A stretch of DNA of 64,000 nucleotides. It comes from Candidatus Phycosocius spiralis. GTDB lineage: Bacteria; Pseudomonadota; Alphaproteobacteria; Caulobacterales; Aquidulcibacteraceae. Shown piece after piece: positions 47,433-57,771 of the stretch. The DNA lies in assembly GCF_030158815.1 (NCBI RefSeq), contig NZ_BPFZ01000016.1, forward strand, positions 1-64,000. Reading direction: 5' to 3'. Each line of letters opens with the position of its first letter. Position 1 is the stretch's first letter. A program made the position numbers and the translations under genes. Under the pieces are notes generated by a model. The model made no database searches and was not told the origin of the DNA. It was given only the letters and a program-made list of their open reading frames with translations.

Positions 47433-48410
47433 TCAAGAACCATCATCTTGGACCTCTGTTACCGCGCGCGGTAGTTTGAAGATCACATCTTCGCGGCTGA
47501 CGATCACTTCTTGCAGACTAACAGCAAAGCGGGCTTGGCAGGCTTCGATCACCGAGGCGACAAGATCTTCAGGTGCGCTGGCACCTGCTGTTAGGCCTAA
47601 GGTTTCAACACCGTTGAACCAGCTCCACTCAATGTCGTTGGCATCATCGATCAAATGCGCTGCTTTAGCGCCTGCGCGCCGGCCAACCTCGACCAAGCGA
47701 ATAGAGTTTGAGGAAGTTTTAGAGCCAATGACCAGTAACAGATCGGCCTGACGGCTAAGCGCTTTGACGGCTTCTTGACGATTCGTAGTGGCGTAACAGA
47801 TATCTTCCTTATGGGGCGGCGAAATCGTGGGAAATTTGGCCTGTAGAGCCGCCACAATTTCGGCTGTGTCATCGACCGATAGCGTCGTTTGGGTCACAAA
47901 GGCCATATTGTGGGGGTTTTTGGGCGCGAATTCGGCCACATCATCAAGATCTTCTACCAAAGTCACAGCACCTTGTGGCAATTGACCCATAGTACCAATC
48001 ACTTCTGGATGACCAGCATGTCCGATCAGTACAATTTCGCGACCTGCATCAAAATGACGTTGGGCTTCCACATGGACTTTTGAGACCAAGGGGCAAGTCG
48101 CATCCAGATAGATCATATCGCGTCTTTGCGCCTCTTGTGGTACCGATTTGGGCACGCCATGGGCCGAAAAAACCACAGGTCGATCGCTTGGACATTCATC
48201 TAATTCTTCAACAAATACAGCACCAAGACGCTTTAAACGCTCCACAACATGCACATTATGTACAATTTCATGGCGTACATAGACAGGTGGGCCCCATTTC
48301 TCGATTGCCCGCTCTACAATCTGGATCGCGCGGTCAACTCCAGCACAAAAGCCACGCGGTGCTGCCAGCAAAATCGTCAATTTGGGGGACTGAATTTGGA
48401 CGTGCGACAT
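47433..48410 (-). CDS. ispH: 4-hydroxy-3-methylbut-2-enyl diphosphate reductase
   Basis: This [4Fe-4S] enzyme produces IPP and DMAPP, the last step of the MEP isoprenoid pathway. It has 325 residues. The three cluster cysteines are seen in [11 protein letters not shown] (C22), [11 protein letters not shown] and [11 protein letters not shown], and the catalytic Glu-Thr region in [12 protein letters not shown]. The start at 48410 ([11 protein letters not shown]) has GGAG upstream. A divergent lipoprotein gene starts 130 bases away. Confidence 0.96.
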   Translation of the reverse strand: MSHVQIQSPKLTILLAAPRGFCAGVDRAIQIVERAIEKWGPPVYVRHEIVHNVHVVERLKRLGAVFVEELDECPSDRPVVFSAHGVPKSVPQEAQRRDMIYLDATCPLVSKVHVEAQRHFDAGREIVLIGHAGHPEVIGTMGQLPQGAVTLVEDLDDVAEFAPKNPHNMAFVTQTTLSVDDTAEIVAALQAKFPTISPPHKEDICYATTNRQEAVKALSRQADLLLVIGSKTSSNSIRLVEVGRRAGAKAAHLIDDANDIEWSWFNGVETLGLTAGASAPEDLVASVIEACQARFAVSLQEVIVSREDVIFKLPRAVTEVQDDGS

Positions 48411-48540
48411 GATTTCTCCGTAGGTGTTGCCATGATGGTGCCGCATTGCGTTGCTTGAAGCACAAGTGACCATTAAAGACATGGTCTATAATTGCGGCAG
48501 TGCCAAGATGGGGTGCTCCGCTTCTTCTGTGGAATGCAAG

Positions 48541-49287
48541 ATGCGCCCCCAAACGATTGCCTTATTGATCACGTCCGTTTTTGTTTTTACCGCTTGCTCT
48601 TCCTTGCCTTTTATGGGCTCGCGTGAGCGGGCAGCCAAAGCTAAACCCCCAATGTCGGAGGCCGATGCCCCATCAGCCCCCACACCAAGTCCAAAGGTGG
48701 AAGCTAAAGCAGGTGATGCTGAAGTGTTAGAAGCCCCGGCTACCCCCCCACCTAAACCCAGCTTTTTATCTGGTCTAGCGAAGCGACTTGGCAGCGATTC
48801 GGGTAAGGCCAATGTAGGCCCATGTCCGGCGGTGCGCGTACTTTATGATGCGCAACGTTTTGTCGAGCTTGACGGTGCTGAACGTTTCGAAAATGTCGGT
48901 TACACTGGTGAGATTTTGAATGTGAGATCAGTTTGTCGTTATGTCGGATCGGATCCAATCACCATCTTTATGCAATTGAATATGGCGTTTGGCAAAGGGC
49001 CTAAAGCCGTGGGGAGTTCCAAGGTTGTGAATTATTGGGTCAGTGTCACGCGCAAGGACATAGCAGTTATTTCCCGCCAGACCTACAAGCAAAACATAGT
49101 TATTCCTTCGGGTAGTGATCGGATTTTTACCCAATCCTTGCCGATTGTGATCAAAATTCCACGCGCCAACAAGGATATCGCAGGGGCCAATTTTGAAGTT
49201 TTGGTCGGCTTTGAGTTGACGCCAAATCAATTAGAATTCAACCGCAACGGCAAACGCTTCCGCGTCGATGCGGGTGTGCCACGCTGA
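48541..49287 (+). CDS. Putative lipoprotein of unknown function
   Basis: This is a 248-residue exported protein. The N-terminus [20 protein letters not shown] carries a lipobox (FTAC, Cys19). A Pro/Ala/Lys-rich linker follows, then a conserved-looking domain from [16 protein letters not shown] through [20 protein letters not shown] to [20 protein letters not shown]. The longer frame from 48451 would place the signal inside the protein. I do not recognise a named family. It ends 11 bases before argS and is probably cotranscribed with it. Confidence 0.75.
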   Translation: MRPQTIALLITSVFVFTACSSLPFMGSRERAAKAKPPMSEADAPSAPTPSPKVEAKAGDAEVLEAPATPPPKPSFLSGLAKRLGSDSGKANVGPCPAVRVLYDAQRFVELDGAERFENVGYTGEILNVRSVCRYVGSDPITIFMQLNMAFGKGPKAVGSSKVVNYWVSVTRKDIAVISRQTYKQNIVIPSGSDRIFTQSLPIVIKIPRANKDIAGANFEVLVGFELTPNQLEFNRNGKRFRVDAGVPR

Positions 49288-49298
49288 TCCAACAGCTG

Positions 49299-51083
49299 AT
49301 GATACCATTTGCCGATCAACTAAGCCACTTGTTGGGGCATGCTTTTTCCAAACTGGGCTTGGACCCGGCTTTAGGTGGGGTTGTGCGGGCGCAAAAGGCT
49401 GAATTTGGCCATTTTCAGTGCAATGGTGCGATGGCTGGGGCTAAGCAGCTTGGCAAGAATCCACGTGACTTAGCCCAAGAAATCGCTAGTCAAGTGTCGC
49501 ACGATCCCCTTATTGGCTCTTGTGAGGCGGCAGGACCTGGGTTTTTGAACATTAAAGTGTCGGATCAGTCCTTTTGTCTGCAAGGTCAAGCCATTGCAGC
49601 CGATCCACGTGCCGGTGCACAATGGGTTGACGTGCCCCGCAAAGTCATCGTGGATTATGCTGGCCCCAATGTTGCTAAATCCATGCATGTAGGCCATTTG
49701 CGCGCAACCATAATTGGCGATTCTATCAAGCGGATTTATCGGTTCCGCGGTGATCAGGTTTGGGGGGATGCCCATTTTGGCGACTGGGGCTTTCAAATGG
49801 GCCTCTTGATTACGGCTTTAGCTCAAGAACAGCCAAGTCTTCCTTATTTTGATCCTGATTTTAGTGGCCCCTATCCTGAATCAAGTCCGGTTGCGCTTGA
49901 TGATTTGGAGCGGCTCTATCCAATTGCCGCCGCCTTGGCCAAAACCGATGCCCATGCCCGCGATCTGGCGCGCAAAGCCACGGCGGAGCTGCAAGCCGGC
50001 CGTCCAGGATATCGCGCCCTATGGTGCCATTTTGTGGCGGTATCGCGTGAAGCTCTAGTGCGTGAGTTTAAGGCGCTTGGCGTGACTTTTGACCTTTGGC
50101 TGGGCGAAAGCGATGCAGACCCCCTGATTGAGGCCATGATTAAGGATCTTGAGGCCAAGGGACTATTGCAAGATGATCAAGGTGCCCGTGTGGTCTTTGT
50201 CCATGATAAAATGGTGCCCAAAAAAGATGGCGGGGAAGGGCCCAATGTTGCACCGCTCTTGGTTGTCTCGTCAGAGGGTTCCGCCATGTATGGCACCACG
50301 GATTTGGCGACCATTGTTGATCGGGTTGCGCGCTTTGGTGTTGATCTGATCATCTATTGTGTGGATCAGCGTCAAAGTGATCATTTTGAGACTGTGTTCC
50401 GCGCCGCCGATAAAGCAGGCTATATGCCACGCTCAGGCTTAGATCACATCGGTTTTGGAACGATGAATGGGCGCGATGGTAAACCGTTTAAGACCCGCGA
50501 AGGTGGGGTCTTAAAGCTTCATGATTTGATTTTGATGGTACAAGAAAAAGCACAGGCCAAAATGGATGAAGCAGGCATAGGTCTGGATTGGCCAAACCAA
50601 GAGCGCGCGGATATTGCCCATAAGGTTGGGATTGCCGCCCTTAAGTTTGCCGATCTACACAATTTTCGCGGCACTTCTTATATTTTTGATCTTGAACGAT
50701 TTTTAAGCTTTGAAGGTAAAACCGGGCCCTATCTTCTCTATGCTGCAGTCCGCATGAAATCGATCCTACGCAAAGCCGAAGAGGCGGGCTATCAGGCAGG
50801 ATCCGTCGGGCTACTGGAGTCAGCAGAGCGGGATTTGATCTTGGTGCTCGATGGCTTTGAATATGCGCTACGTGGCGCTTATGAAAAGCGTGCGCCGCAC
50901 CACTTGGCTGATCATGCTTATCAATTGGCGGGCGCGTTTTCGGTTTTTTACGCGGCATGTCCCATCTTAGGGGCAACCGAAGCCGGCTTGCGTTCCTCGC
51001 GCTTAACCCTTGTGCGGGCAAGTTTGAACCAATTGCTGATTGCGTTAGACCTCTTGGGCATAGAAGCGCCCGAACGCATGTAG
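49299..51083 (+). CDS. argS: Arginyl-tRNA synthetase
   Basis: This 594-residue class Ia enzyme charges tRNA-Arg. It has the N-terminal Add-1 domain ([20 protein letters not shown]), the HIGH-like motif in [29 protein letters not shown], the substitute of the KMSKS loop in [11 protein letters not shown], and the C-terminal DALR anticodon domain ending LGIEAPERM. Length is normal. It follows the lipoprotein gene closely. Confidence 0.96.
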   Translation: MIPFADQLSHLLGHAFSKLGLDPALGGVVRAQKAEFGHFQCNGAMAGAKQLGKNPRDLAQEIASQVSHDPLIGSCEAAGPGFLNIKVSDQSFCLQGQAIAADPRAGAQWVDVPRKVIVDYAGPNVAKSMHVGHLRATIIGDSIKRIYRFRGDQVWGDAHFGDWGFQMGLLITALAQEQPSLPYFDPDFSGPYPESSPVALDDLERLYPIAAALAKTDAHARDLARKATAELQAGRPGYRALWCHFVAVSREALVREFKALGVTFDLWLGESDADPLIEAMIKDLEAKGLLQDDQGARVVFVHDKMVPKKDGGEGPNVAPLLVVSSEGSAMYGTTDLATIVDRVARFGVDLIIYCVDQRQSDHFETVFRAADKAGYMPRSGLDHIGFGTMNGRDGKPFKTREGGVLKLHDLILMVQEKAQAKMDEAGIGLDWPNQERADIAHKVGIAALKFADLHNFRGTSYIFDLERFLSFEGKTGPYLLYAAVRMKSILRKAEEAGYQAGSVGLLESAERDLILVLDGFEYALRGAYEKRAPHHLADHAYQLAGAFSVFYAACPILGATEAGLRSSRLTLVRASLNQLLIALDLLGIEAPERM

Positions 51084-51092
51084 TTGGTAGAA

Positions 51093-51302
51093 TTAAGGTT
51101 TTATGCGATAGGTTTCATCGATTTGAGAAAGTCGACTGGGCAGGTTCGACATTATTTCGTTGCGTTCCTTAGCACTATAGTGGCCCCAACGCGCAATTTC
51201 CGGCAAAGTTCTATAACACCCAAGGCACAATTTGGACTGGGGCTCTATGCAACAGATTTTGATGCAGGGGCTTTGGATGGGTTCCCCCACTTTAAGCCCC
51301 AA
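51093..51302 (-). CDS. DUF1289 family protein
   Basis: This 69-residue protein carries the DUF1289 core IQSPCIKICCIEPQSKLCLG then CYRTLPEIARW, with five cysteines likely to bind metal or an iron-sulphur cluster, and a helical tail (SAKERNEIMSNLPSRLSQID). The function of the family is unknown. Its start lies inside the last codons of cobS on the same strand, so the pair is probably translated from one message. Confidence 0.85.
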   Translation of the reverse strand: MGLKVGEPIQSPCIKICCIEPQSKLCLGCYRTLPEIARWGHYSAKERNEIMSNLPSRLSQIDETYRIKP

Positions 51303-52080
51303 AGCCAGGGATTAAAGCAACCAATCCTGCTAAGGCACCCAATTCAGCAGTAGTGGCGCATGCGCCCAAGGCATCCCCCGTTTGGCCGCCCAAATACTTG
51401 CGCGCAGCTAAGGCAATGGTTCCAGCTCCCAATATCGTGCCAAGGACCGTACCAAAAGCAGGACCGATGAAACTGAATTGAAATGCTAGAAGGACTGCAA
51501 CGCCACTGATGGTGGCTCCGATGATTGTTGCGGTGGTGGCTTCTGAGGGTGTTGGCTGGCCCGCGGAGGCCGAAATCCCATCCTCACTTGCTGGGCGTAA
51601 CAAGGTCATGACATGGACCAAAGCGGTGCGCCCCATAGTGCCACTGATAATCAGGCATAGTCCAGCTTGCCAAGATTGGGCGATTTCGGCAATCAAAAAA
51701 ATCTTCAGGATGAGGGCCAACAACAAGGCTGTGCCGCCAAAGGTGCCAATGCGTGAGTCGCGCATGATTTCCAACCGCTCACTAATGGATTTTCCACCTC
51801 CAATGCCGTCGAAAAAATCGGCAAAGCCGTCCTCATGAAATACCCCTGTGGTTAAAACTTGCGCTGCTACAGCAAGGGTCGCAGCAATGTGGACGCTGCC
51901 GTCAAACAGCCACATACCAAGCCCGTAAGCCAATGCCCCGATGAAGCCGGTGACAAGGCCTACCACAGGGGCGGCTTGGAAAGCGCGTGTGATGCGTTCA
52001 CGCGGTAAATCTTCAGGCCAAGTGACAGGCAATCGCGTAAAGAATATCAAGCAAATTCTGGCATCATCAATAATGCGCAT
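51292..52080 (-). CDS. cobS: Adenosylcobinamide-GDP ribazoletransferase (cobalamin synthase)
   Basis: This 262-residue inner-membrane enzyme joins adenosylcobinamide-GDP with alpha-ribazole in the last steps of cobalamin assembly. The conserved acidic motif FHEDGFADFFDGIGGG (about residues 81-96) and RDSRIGTFGG are present, with about six to seven membrane helices around them. It is divergent from cobT, which makes the other substrate precursor, with about 200 bases between them and no visible cobalamin riboswitch. Confidence 0.94.
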   Translation of the reverse strand: MRIIDDARICLIFFTRLPVTWPEDLPRERITRAFQAAPVVGLVTGFIGALAYGLGMWLFDGSVHIAATLAVAAQVLTTGVFHEDGFADFFDGIGGGKSISERLEIMRDSRIGTFGGTALLLALILKIFLIAEIAQSWQAGLCLIISGTMGRTALVHVMTLLRPASEDGISASAGQPTPSEATTATIIGATISGVAVLLAFQFSFIGPAFGTVLGTILGAGTIALAARKYLGGQTGDALGACATTAELGALAGLVALIPGFGA

Positions 52081-52277
52081 GGCGCGACTCGGCTTTGGTC
52101 AATGGGGAAATGGCGTTCCTGCACTTCTCTTAAATGAACTGCGCAAGATTTCGAGATCATATTACTTGATCTTGAGTTGAAGTGCTAAAACTGTGGCGCA
52201 AAAGCCGCACCATGAGGCTGCGTTTATAGGCTGTCATTGGGCTTACTCAATGGCATATCGCGCGCTAGATCAACTTT

Positions 52278-53315
52278 ATGCCCCATGATTCTATTCTTGA
52301 AGCCCAAAACCCTTTCAATGATATTCGAGCTTTAATCACCGATCTGCCCGGCCCGGACGAAGAAGCCAGTGCCCGAACCATAGGCCGTGAAAGCCAATTG
52401 ATTAAGCCACCAGGTGCCTTGGGACGGCTGGAGCATATCTCGATGTGGCTCTCGGCTTGGACCGGCAAGAGCCCACCACAGGTTATTCGCCCGATTGTTG
52501 CGGTTTTTGCCAGTGACCATGGGGTCGCGGCGCGCGGCGTTTCAGCCTATCCTCAATCGGTTACACGTCAGATGATCGAAGCGATTGCTGCAGGGGGTGC
52601 GGCGATTTCTGTTTTAGCCCAACAAGCAGGTGCCGGCTTAAAGGTCTATGACTTGGCGGTTGGCCAACCCACGCCTGATATCGTGACAAAGGACGCCATG
52701 ACCGCCAAGGCATGTGTGGCTACCATGGCTTATGGCATGGAGGTTCTAGCCGAAGGGACTGACCTTTTGGTATTGGGTGAAGTGGGTATCGCCAATACAA
52801 CGGTCGCAGCAGCCATTGCCTTGGCACTCTTTGGGGGTGAAGCTGGTGCATGGACTGGGCCTGGAAGTGGCGTCAGTGGCGATGTGCGACGCGCCAAAGA
52901 GGAAGCGGTAGCCAAAGCTGTTGCTCGATTGGGGGAGGGCCCGCATGATCCCCTCACCGTGCTGGCAAGAATTGGCGGGCGCGAATTTGCTGCCATCGCC
53001 GGGGCAATCTTAGCCGCCCGCCTCCAGCGCATCCCAGTTGTATTGGATGGGTTTGCCGTAACGGCTGCCGCGGCGATCTTGCACCAACTCAACCCACAGG
53101 CCTTAGACCATTGCATCATTGGCCATGTGTCGGCAGAACCTGGTCATCAAGCCTTACTCGACCGACTTGGGAAATCGCCTTTGTTGAATTTGAGTATGCG
53201 GCTGGGCGAAGGTACCGGGGCTGCCTTGGCGGTGTTGATTATCAAGGCTGCCATTGGCTGCCATGCTGGCATGGCGACGTTTGCAGAGGCCGGTGTGGCG
53301 GGACCTAATATCTGA
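52278..53315 (+). CDS. cobT: Nicotinate-nucleotide:dimethylbenzimidazole phosphoribosyltransferase
   Basis: This 345-residue enzyme activates the lower ligand of cobalamin by making alpha-ribazole phosphate. It shows KPPGALGRLE at the start, FASDHGVAARGVSAYP, GEVGIANTTVAAAI and GPGSGV, LDGFAVTAAAAIL, and MATFAEAGVA with the catalytic Glu (about E337). It overlaps selO by one base (TGATG) and is divergent from cobS. No other cobalamin genes are in the window, so this suggests late-stage assembly or salvage. Confidence 0.95.
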   Translation: MPHDSILEAQNPFNDIRALITDLPGPDEEASARTIGRESQLIKPPGALGRLEHISMWLSAWTGKSPPQVIRPIVAVFASDHGVAARGVSAYPQSVTRQMIEAIAAGGAAISVLAQQAGAGLKVYDLAVGQPTPDIVTKDAMTAKACVATMAYGMEVLAEGTDLLVLGEVGIANTTVAAAIALALFGGEAGAWTGPGSGVSGDVRRAKEEAVAKAVARLGEGPHDPLTVLARIGGREFAAIAGAILAARLQRIPVVLDGFAVTAAAAILHQLNPQALDHCIIGHVSAEPGHQALLDRLGKSPLLNLSMRLGEGTGAALAVLIIKAAIGCHAGMATFAEAGVAGPNI

Positions 53316-54730
53316 TGCCCTTCTCACCCCATTATCGACCAGACCCTCAATTTGTTGCCTTAGGGCAGGCGTTCAGTGACCCAGTGACGCCAGCATCGTT
53401 TCCAAGCCTTCGCTTGGTGTGGCGCGATCAGGAGGCTGCGGCTTCTGTTGGACTAGAGACATTAACCGATGTCGAATGGATCGATCATTTTGGCCGGTTT
53501 CAAGCCTTGCCCGATATGGCTCAACCGCCACTGGCCATGCGCTATCATGGTCATCAGTTTCGCAGTTATAATCCCCAATTAGGCGATGGGCGTGGCTTTT
53601 TGTTTGGTCAGCTACGCGATCAATCGGGACGGCTCTTGGATTTGGGAACCAAAGGGTCAGGCCAAACACCCTGGTCGCGTCAAGGCGATGGCCGCCTGAC
53701 CCTTAAAGGCGGGGTACGTGAGGTCTTGGCGGCACGCATGCTCCAAGCCCAAGGGGTGAATACATCAAAGGCCTTAAGCCTGATTGAAACCGGCGAAGCA
53801 CTTGTGCGCCAGGATGAACCCTCCCCCACTAGGTCTGCGGTCTTGGTGCGTCTTCAACATAGTCACGTCCGCTTTGGCACTTTTCAGCGCCACGCCTATT
53901 TTGAGTCCAAAGAAGGTATTGAAGCTTTGGTGGATCATTGCATCGCGCTTTACTACCCGCATTTGTTATCTTTTGATGGCGAAGCGCGCGTCGCAGGCTT
54001 ATTGCAAGAGATCGCAGTAGCTACAGCAAAAATGGTGGCAAGCTGGATGGCGTCAGGCTTTGTCCATGGCGTTTTAAACACCGACAATATGAATGTCACA
54101 GGTGAGAGTTTTGACTATGGACCGTGGCGATTCTTACCCGTTGCAGATGGCAATTTCACCGCCGCCTATTTTGATCAAACGGGTCTTTATGCCTATGGCC
54201 GCCAACCTGAAGCGGGCCTCTGGAACCTCAAGCAATTAGCCTGCGCTTTAAAATTCATTTGCGATGTCGAAGCCTTAACTCAAGCCATTCGCGCCTACCC
54301 CCCTGCCTTTGAGGAAGCGCAAAAGCACGCTTTTTTAACCCGCCTTGGTCTTCAAGTGCCAAGCCAAGCTGCAGATGGTGCGGCCATGCTTGATGCCATG
54401 TTTGCCTTTATGGCGCGCAGTGGCGTTTCCTGGGATGGGTTTTTTCATGATTGGTTTTGTGGGCTCGCCAGTCAATCGCGGGCATTAGCGGGACCTAGAC
54501 GGTACCTTTATGCTGGTAAAGATTTTGACGTCTGGCATAGGTTGTTGGGTCGCATTGAACCCGATAGACTTGGCCGTCTGGCCCATCCTTACTTTGAACA
54601 GCCAGAACCCGTCAGTTTGGATATCACGGAAGTCGAAGCCCTTTGGGAACCCATTGCTCAACGTGATGATTGGACAGCATTTCATGCAAAAATCTCTGAC
54701 ATTGCGGCCCTCGAGGACGCCTTGAGATAG
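53315..54730 (+). CDS. selO: Protein adenylyltransferase SelO (YdiU family)
   Basis: This 471-residue pseudokinase-fold enzyme transfers AMP to Ser, Thr or Tyr of target proteins and is linked to redox stress. Conserved parts include YHGHQFRSYNPQLGDGRGFL, LGTKGSGQTPWSRQGDGRLT, the metal-binding HGVLNTDNMNVTGESFDYGP and RQPEAGLWNLKQLA. It starts inside the cobT stop (TGATG), so cobT and selO are coupled, an unusual partnership that I cannot explain by function. Confidence 0.93.
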   Translation: MPFSPHYRPDPQFVALGQAFSDPVTPASFPSLRLVWRDQEAAASVGLETLTDVEWIDHFGRFQALPDMAQPPLAMRYHGHQFRSYNPQLGDGRGFLFGQLRDQSGRLLDLGTKGSGQTPWSRQGDGRLTLKGGVREVLAARMLQAQGVNTSKALSLIETGEALVRQDEPSPTRSAVLVRLQHSHVRFGTFQRHAYFESKEGIEALVDHCIALYYPHLLSFDGEARVAGLLQEIAVATAKMVASWMASGFVHGVLNTDNMNVTGESFDYGPWRFLPVADGNFTAAYFDQTGLYAYGRQPEAGLWNLKQLACALKFICDVEALTQAIRAYPPAFEEAQKHAFLTRLGLQVPSQAADGAAMLDAMFAFMARSGVSWDGFFHDWFCGLASQSRALAGPRRYLYAGKDFDVWHRLLGRIEPDRLGRLAHPYFEQPEPVSLDITEVEALWEPIAQRDDWTAFHAKISDIAALEDALR

Positions 54731-54831
54731 CCTGTCGCTTAAGAACTAAGGATTTTGATTGTTGGACAAGGAAAAAGAGATCATGCTGGCCTTGCAGTAC
54801 ATGGTGTAACAAGCGGGGGAACACAAGTGGG

Positions 54832-55845
54832 ATGAAAGACGGTGGACCTATGGAGCGTCGGAAGTTTCTAAGCGGTTTAGCGGGCCTTGCTCTCCCGACC
54901 TTAGGACAATCCTTATATGTAAGTGCAGCCTTGGCGCAGAGTATCCCACCCCCAAGTGCAGATTCCATTCTTGTCAAAGGCCAAACACCGATTGTCACCA
55001 TGCAGACGTGGATTGACCTTTATGGTCGTCCAACCGCTGATGTAAAACTCGATGGCAAAGGACCTTTTAAGTTTGTTGTCGATACAGGGTCCAACACGTC
55101 GGTCTTAAGTCCGCGCGTGGCCAGCCTTTTGGCATTAACCGAATTGCCGTCGCGCATGGTTCATGGCGTCACCGGCGTAGCCGAAGCCCGTTTTGCCCGC
55201 ATCGGCCAAATAGAGACGGGCCGATCCATTTCTAACGACTTACCCGTTGCGATCCTGGATGCCCCATCCCTGGATAAGCTCGATGGCATTTTGGGCATGG
55301 ATATGTTTGCCAATCGGCGCATTCGCTTTAATTTTACCTCTAAACGCGTTGACTTAGAGCCTGCCTCTAAGCGTCGTGGCCGCCGACTACCGATTGCCGT
55401 CGAGGTTAAACTACGCCATGGCCTTCTGATTGAAGCGGAAGGCAAAATTGGCAGCGTCAAGGCTAAATGCATTTTGGATACAGGTGGGGATACCACCATC
55501 ATCAATCTGGCGCTTATGGACGCGCTTCGCGCCCGCGCCGTGCGCCGTAATCGGGCGCATGAGGCCCCTGTAATTCTCGGCATAACCAATCAACATCTCA
55601 ATGGCATATGGGCCAATCTTCCAGAGATCAATATGTTGGGCCTCGCCATCAGCAAGATGACAGTCGTCGCGGCCGATGCCCCTGTCTTCAACCTCTGGGG
55701 ACTTGCATCGACCCCAGCCATGCTGGTTGGCATGGACGTTCTAAGCCGGGTGGAAACCTTGATCGTCGATTATCGCCGACGTGAAATTGAGCTGCAATTG
55801 CTCTCCAACATCGTGGGCGATGGGCTTGGTGGTTATCACGGTTAG
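54832..55845 (+). CDS. Tat-exported retropepsin-like aspartyl protease with two DTG motifs
   Basis: This protein has about 337 residues. The N-terminus MERRKFLSGLAGLALP is a twin-arginine signal, so it is probably exported folded. Two retropepsin-like halves follow, each with an Asp-Thr-Gly motif: FVVDTGSNTSVLS near residue 87 and CILDTGGDTTIIN near residue 220. The second half ends with VGMDVLSRVETLIVDY, the expected flap-side pattern. Two DTG motifs in one chain would form a single pseudo-symmetric active site, as in pepsins. ATG 54832 and ATG 54850 are both possible starts. Substrates are unknown. Confidence 0.85.
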   Translation: MKDGGPMERRKFLSGLAGLALPTLGQSLYVSAALAQSIPPPSADSILVKGQTPIVTMQTWIDLYGRPTADVKLDGKGPFKFVVDTGSNTSVLSPRVASLLALTELPSRMVHGVTGVAEARFARIGQIETGRSISNDLPVAILDAPSLDKLDGILGMDMFANRRIRFNFTSKRVDLEPASKRRGRRLPIAVEVKLRHGLLIEAEGKIGSVKAKCILDTGGDTTIINLALMDALRARAVRRNRAHEAPVILGITNQHLNGIWANLPEINMLGLAISKMTVVAADAPVFNLWGLASTPAMLVGMDVLSRVETLIVDYRRREIELQLLSNIVGDGLGGYHG

Positions 55846-55861
55846 GCTGGGGCTTGGGCTC

Positions 55862-56959
55862 TTAAGAGTTGAAGCGGAAATGCATAACATCGCCGTCTTT
55901 GACGATGTATTCTTTACCTTCCAAGCGCATTTTTCCAGCTTCCTTGGCCCCATTCTCGCCTTTGAAAGCCACATAATCCTCATAATTGATGGTTTCTGCT
56001 CGGATAAAGCCTTTTTCAAAGTCGCCATGGATAACACCCGCTGACTTGGGTGCGGTCCAGCCTTGGTGAATGGTCCAAGCGCGCGCTTCTTTGGGGCCAA
56101 CGGTGAAATAGGTTTGCAGGCCCAAGAGGCTATAGCCATTGCGAATAAGCTTGTTGAGGCCGGGTTCATCAAGGCCTGCGGCTTCCAGATATTCTTGAGC
56201 CTCTTCATCCTTAAGGGCAGCAAGCTCAGCTTCCATTTGCGCGCAAATAACCACCGCTTTGGCATTATGCGCTTTGGCATAGGTTTCAACCTTGGCTGAA
56301 AATTCATTTCCAGTGGCGGCGGAGGCTTCATCGACATTACAGACAAAAAGCACGGGCTTGGCCGTTAAAAGCTGCAACATATCATAGGCTTTTTGGTCTT
56401 CTTTAGGTGGGATGAACAAGCGTGCGGGCTTACCTTCATCGAGCAGTTTTTTGGCTTCAAGGCAGAGTTCGAGGGAGAGTTTAGCATCCTTATCGCTCTG
56501 TTTGGTTTTCTTTTCGAGGCTTGGGATGCGCTTCTCCAAGCTTTCAAGGTCGGCCAACATCAATTCGGTCTCAACCGTTTCAAGATCGGCCAAAGGATCA
56601 ATACGCCCTTCAACATGGGTGATATCCTCATTCACAAAACAGCGCGTAACATAGAGTACGGCGTCGCATTCTCTAATATTGCCCAAAAATTGATTACCAA
56701 GACCTTCCCCTTTCGACGCACCGCGAACCAGGCCTGCGATATCCACAAAATTCATGCGCGCTGGAATGATCTCTTTTGATCCTGCAATTTGAGCTAGGGT
56801 GGTGAGACGGGGTTCAGGAACCGCAACTTCGCCAATATTGGGCTCTATGGTGCAAAACGGATAATTGGCCGCTTGTGCGGCAGCGGTCTTGGTCAGCGCA
56901 TTGAAAAGGGTGGACTTGCCAACATTGGGCAGACCCACGATACCACATTTAAATCCCAT
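55862..56959 (-). CDS. ychF: Redox-regulated ATPase YchF
   Basis: This 365-residue Obg-family protein prefers ATP. It has the P-loop GLPNVGKSTLFNALT, the G3 motif DIAGLVRGASKGEGLGNQFL, and NVDEA in place of the GTP-specifying NKxD, in line with ATP use. A coiled-coil insert lies in the middle, and the C-terminal TGS-like domain (FFTVGP-type YFTVGPKEARAW) ends HFRFNS. It is the third gene of rplY-pth-ychF on this strand, an order common in Alphaproteobacteria. Confidence 0.95.
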   Translation of the reverse strand: MGFKCGIVGLPNVGKSTLFNALTKTAAAQAANYPFCTIEPNIGEVAVPEPRLTTLAQIAGSKEIIPARMNFVDIAGLVRGASKGEGLGNQFLGNIRECDAVLYVTRCFVNEDITHVEGRIDPLADLETVETELMLADLESLEKRIPSLEKKTKQSDKDAKLSLELCLEAKKLLDEGKPARLFIPPKEDQKAYDMLQLLTAKPVLFVCNVDEASAATGNEFSAKVETYAKAHNAKAVVICAQMEAELAALKDEEAQEYLEAAGLDEPGLNKLIRNGYSLLGLQTYFTVGPKEARAWTIHQGWTAPKSAGVIHGDFEKGFIRAETINYEDYVAFKGENGAKEAGKMRLEGKEYIVKDGDVMHFRFNS

Positions 56960-57072
56960 CGGGTTTGTCTTTCAGATCTGCAGAATTGGCGCTCTCGGCG
57001 GAAGTTGAGAATAGGTGATGGACGCTCATAGAGAAAGCCTCACAAAAATGCACTCGGTCTCAACATGGCGGC

Positions 57073-57699
57073 TCAATCCTCAAAAGCATCCCCACCGCGC
57101 AGCCAAGCAGGTACCGGCGGGGGAGGGGCAAGGGTGGAGACTTTGGTTTGGAAAGCGTCATGCTTGTCTTCCAGCAGTAAGGGGGTTGTCCGGGCGACCG
57201 CGTTGCACAATGTATCGACCCAAGTCATCTCAGAGGTTGAGAAATCATCAAGTACATGGCTCAACATTTTTTCTCGCCCCGGGTGGCCAACACCAAGCCG
57301 GACACGCTTAAAGCCTGCCCCTGATTGGGCTACGATGGAACGCAATCCATTATGGCCAGCCGTGCCGCCACCAAGTTTGACCCGACACCGACCAGGCGTC
57401 AGTTCCACCTCGTCGTAAAAAACGATGACTTTAGCCAAGGTAATCTTGTGGTAGGTCATAAAACCACCGACACAGCGACCACTTTCATTCATAAAGGTCT
57501 GAGGCTTTACCAGAATAATCTTTTGCGGGCCCACTTCTGTCTCAATCACACCTTCGCGCGCCAGACCTTGCAGGCGACTGCGTTCGACCCCAAAATGATA
57601 CTGGCGCGCAATCTCATCGACGGCCATGAAGCCGATATTATGACGGTTTCTGGCATATTTGCTACCTGGATTGCCTAAGCCGACCAGCAAAAACATCAC
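57073..57699 (-). CDS. pth: Peptidyl-tRNA hydrolase
   Basis: This 208-residue enzyme releases tRNA from stalled peptidyl-tRNA. It has VGLGNPGSKYARNRHNIGF, with catalytic His20 and Asn10, then PQTFMNESGRCVGGF and FYDEVELTPGRCRVKLGGGT. The C-terminal tail is Pro-rich. It lies between rplY and ychF, 72 bases after the rplY stop with a terminator in between, so it may rely on read-through or its own promoter. Confidence 0.95.
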   Translation of the reverse strand: MMFLLVGLGNPGSKYARNRHNIGFMAVDEIARQYHFGVERSRLQGLAREGVIETEVGPQKIILVKPQTFMNESGRCVGGFMTYHKITLAKVIVFYDEVELTPGRCRVKLGGGTAGHNGLRSIVAQSGAGFKRVRLGVGHPGREKMLSHVLDDFSTSEMTWVDTLCNAVARTTPLLLEDKHDAFQTKVSTLAPPPPVPAWLRGGDAFED

Positions 57700-57716
57700 A
57701 TTTCCTCAATCTCAAA

Positions 57717-57750
57717 ACAAAAAAGCCTCGGCTGATACCGAGGCTTTTGA
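57717..57750 (-). terminator. Rho-independent terminator after rplY
   Basis: An eleven-pair perfect stem, AAAAGCCTCGG (57721-57731) with CCGAGGCTTTT (57738-57748), has a six-base loop. On the minus strand it is followed by a T-rich run (TTTTTTGTTTT). It lies 24 bases after the rplY stop and before pth. Confidence 0.85.
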
Positions 57751-57771
57751 AGAATGTACACCCAAGCTTGC

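Noticed and set aside
52081-52277. Cobalamin riboswitch between cobS and cobT
   Set aside because: The interval lacks a recognisable B12-box and is short for a full riboswitch.
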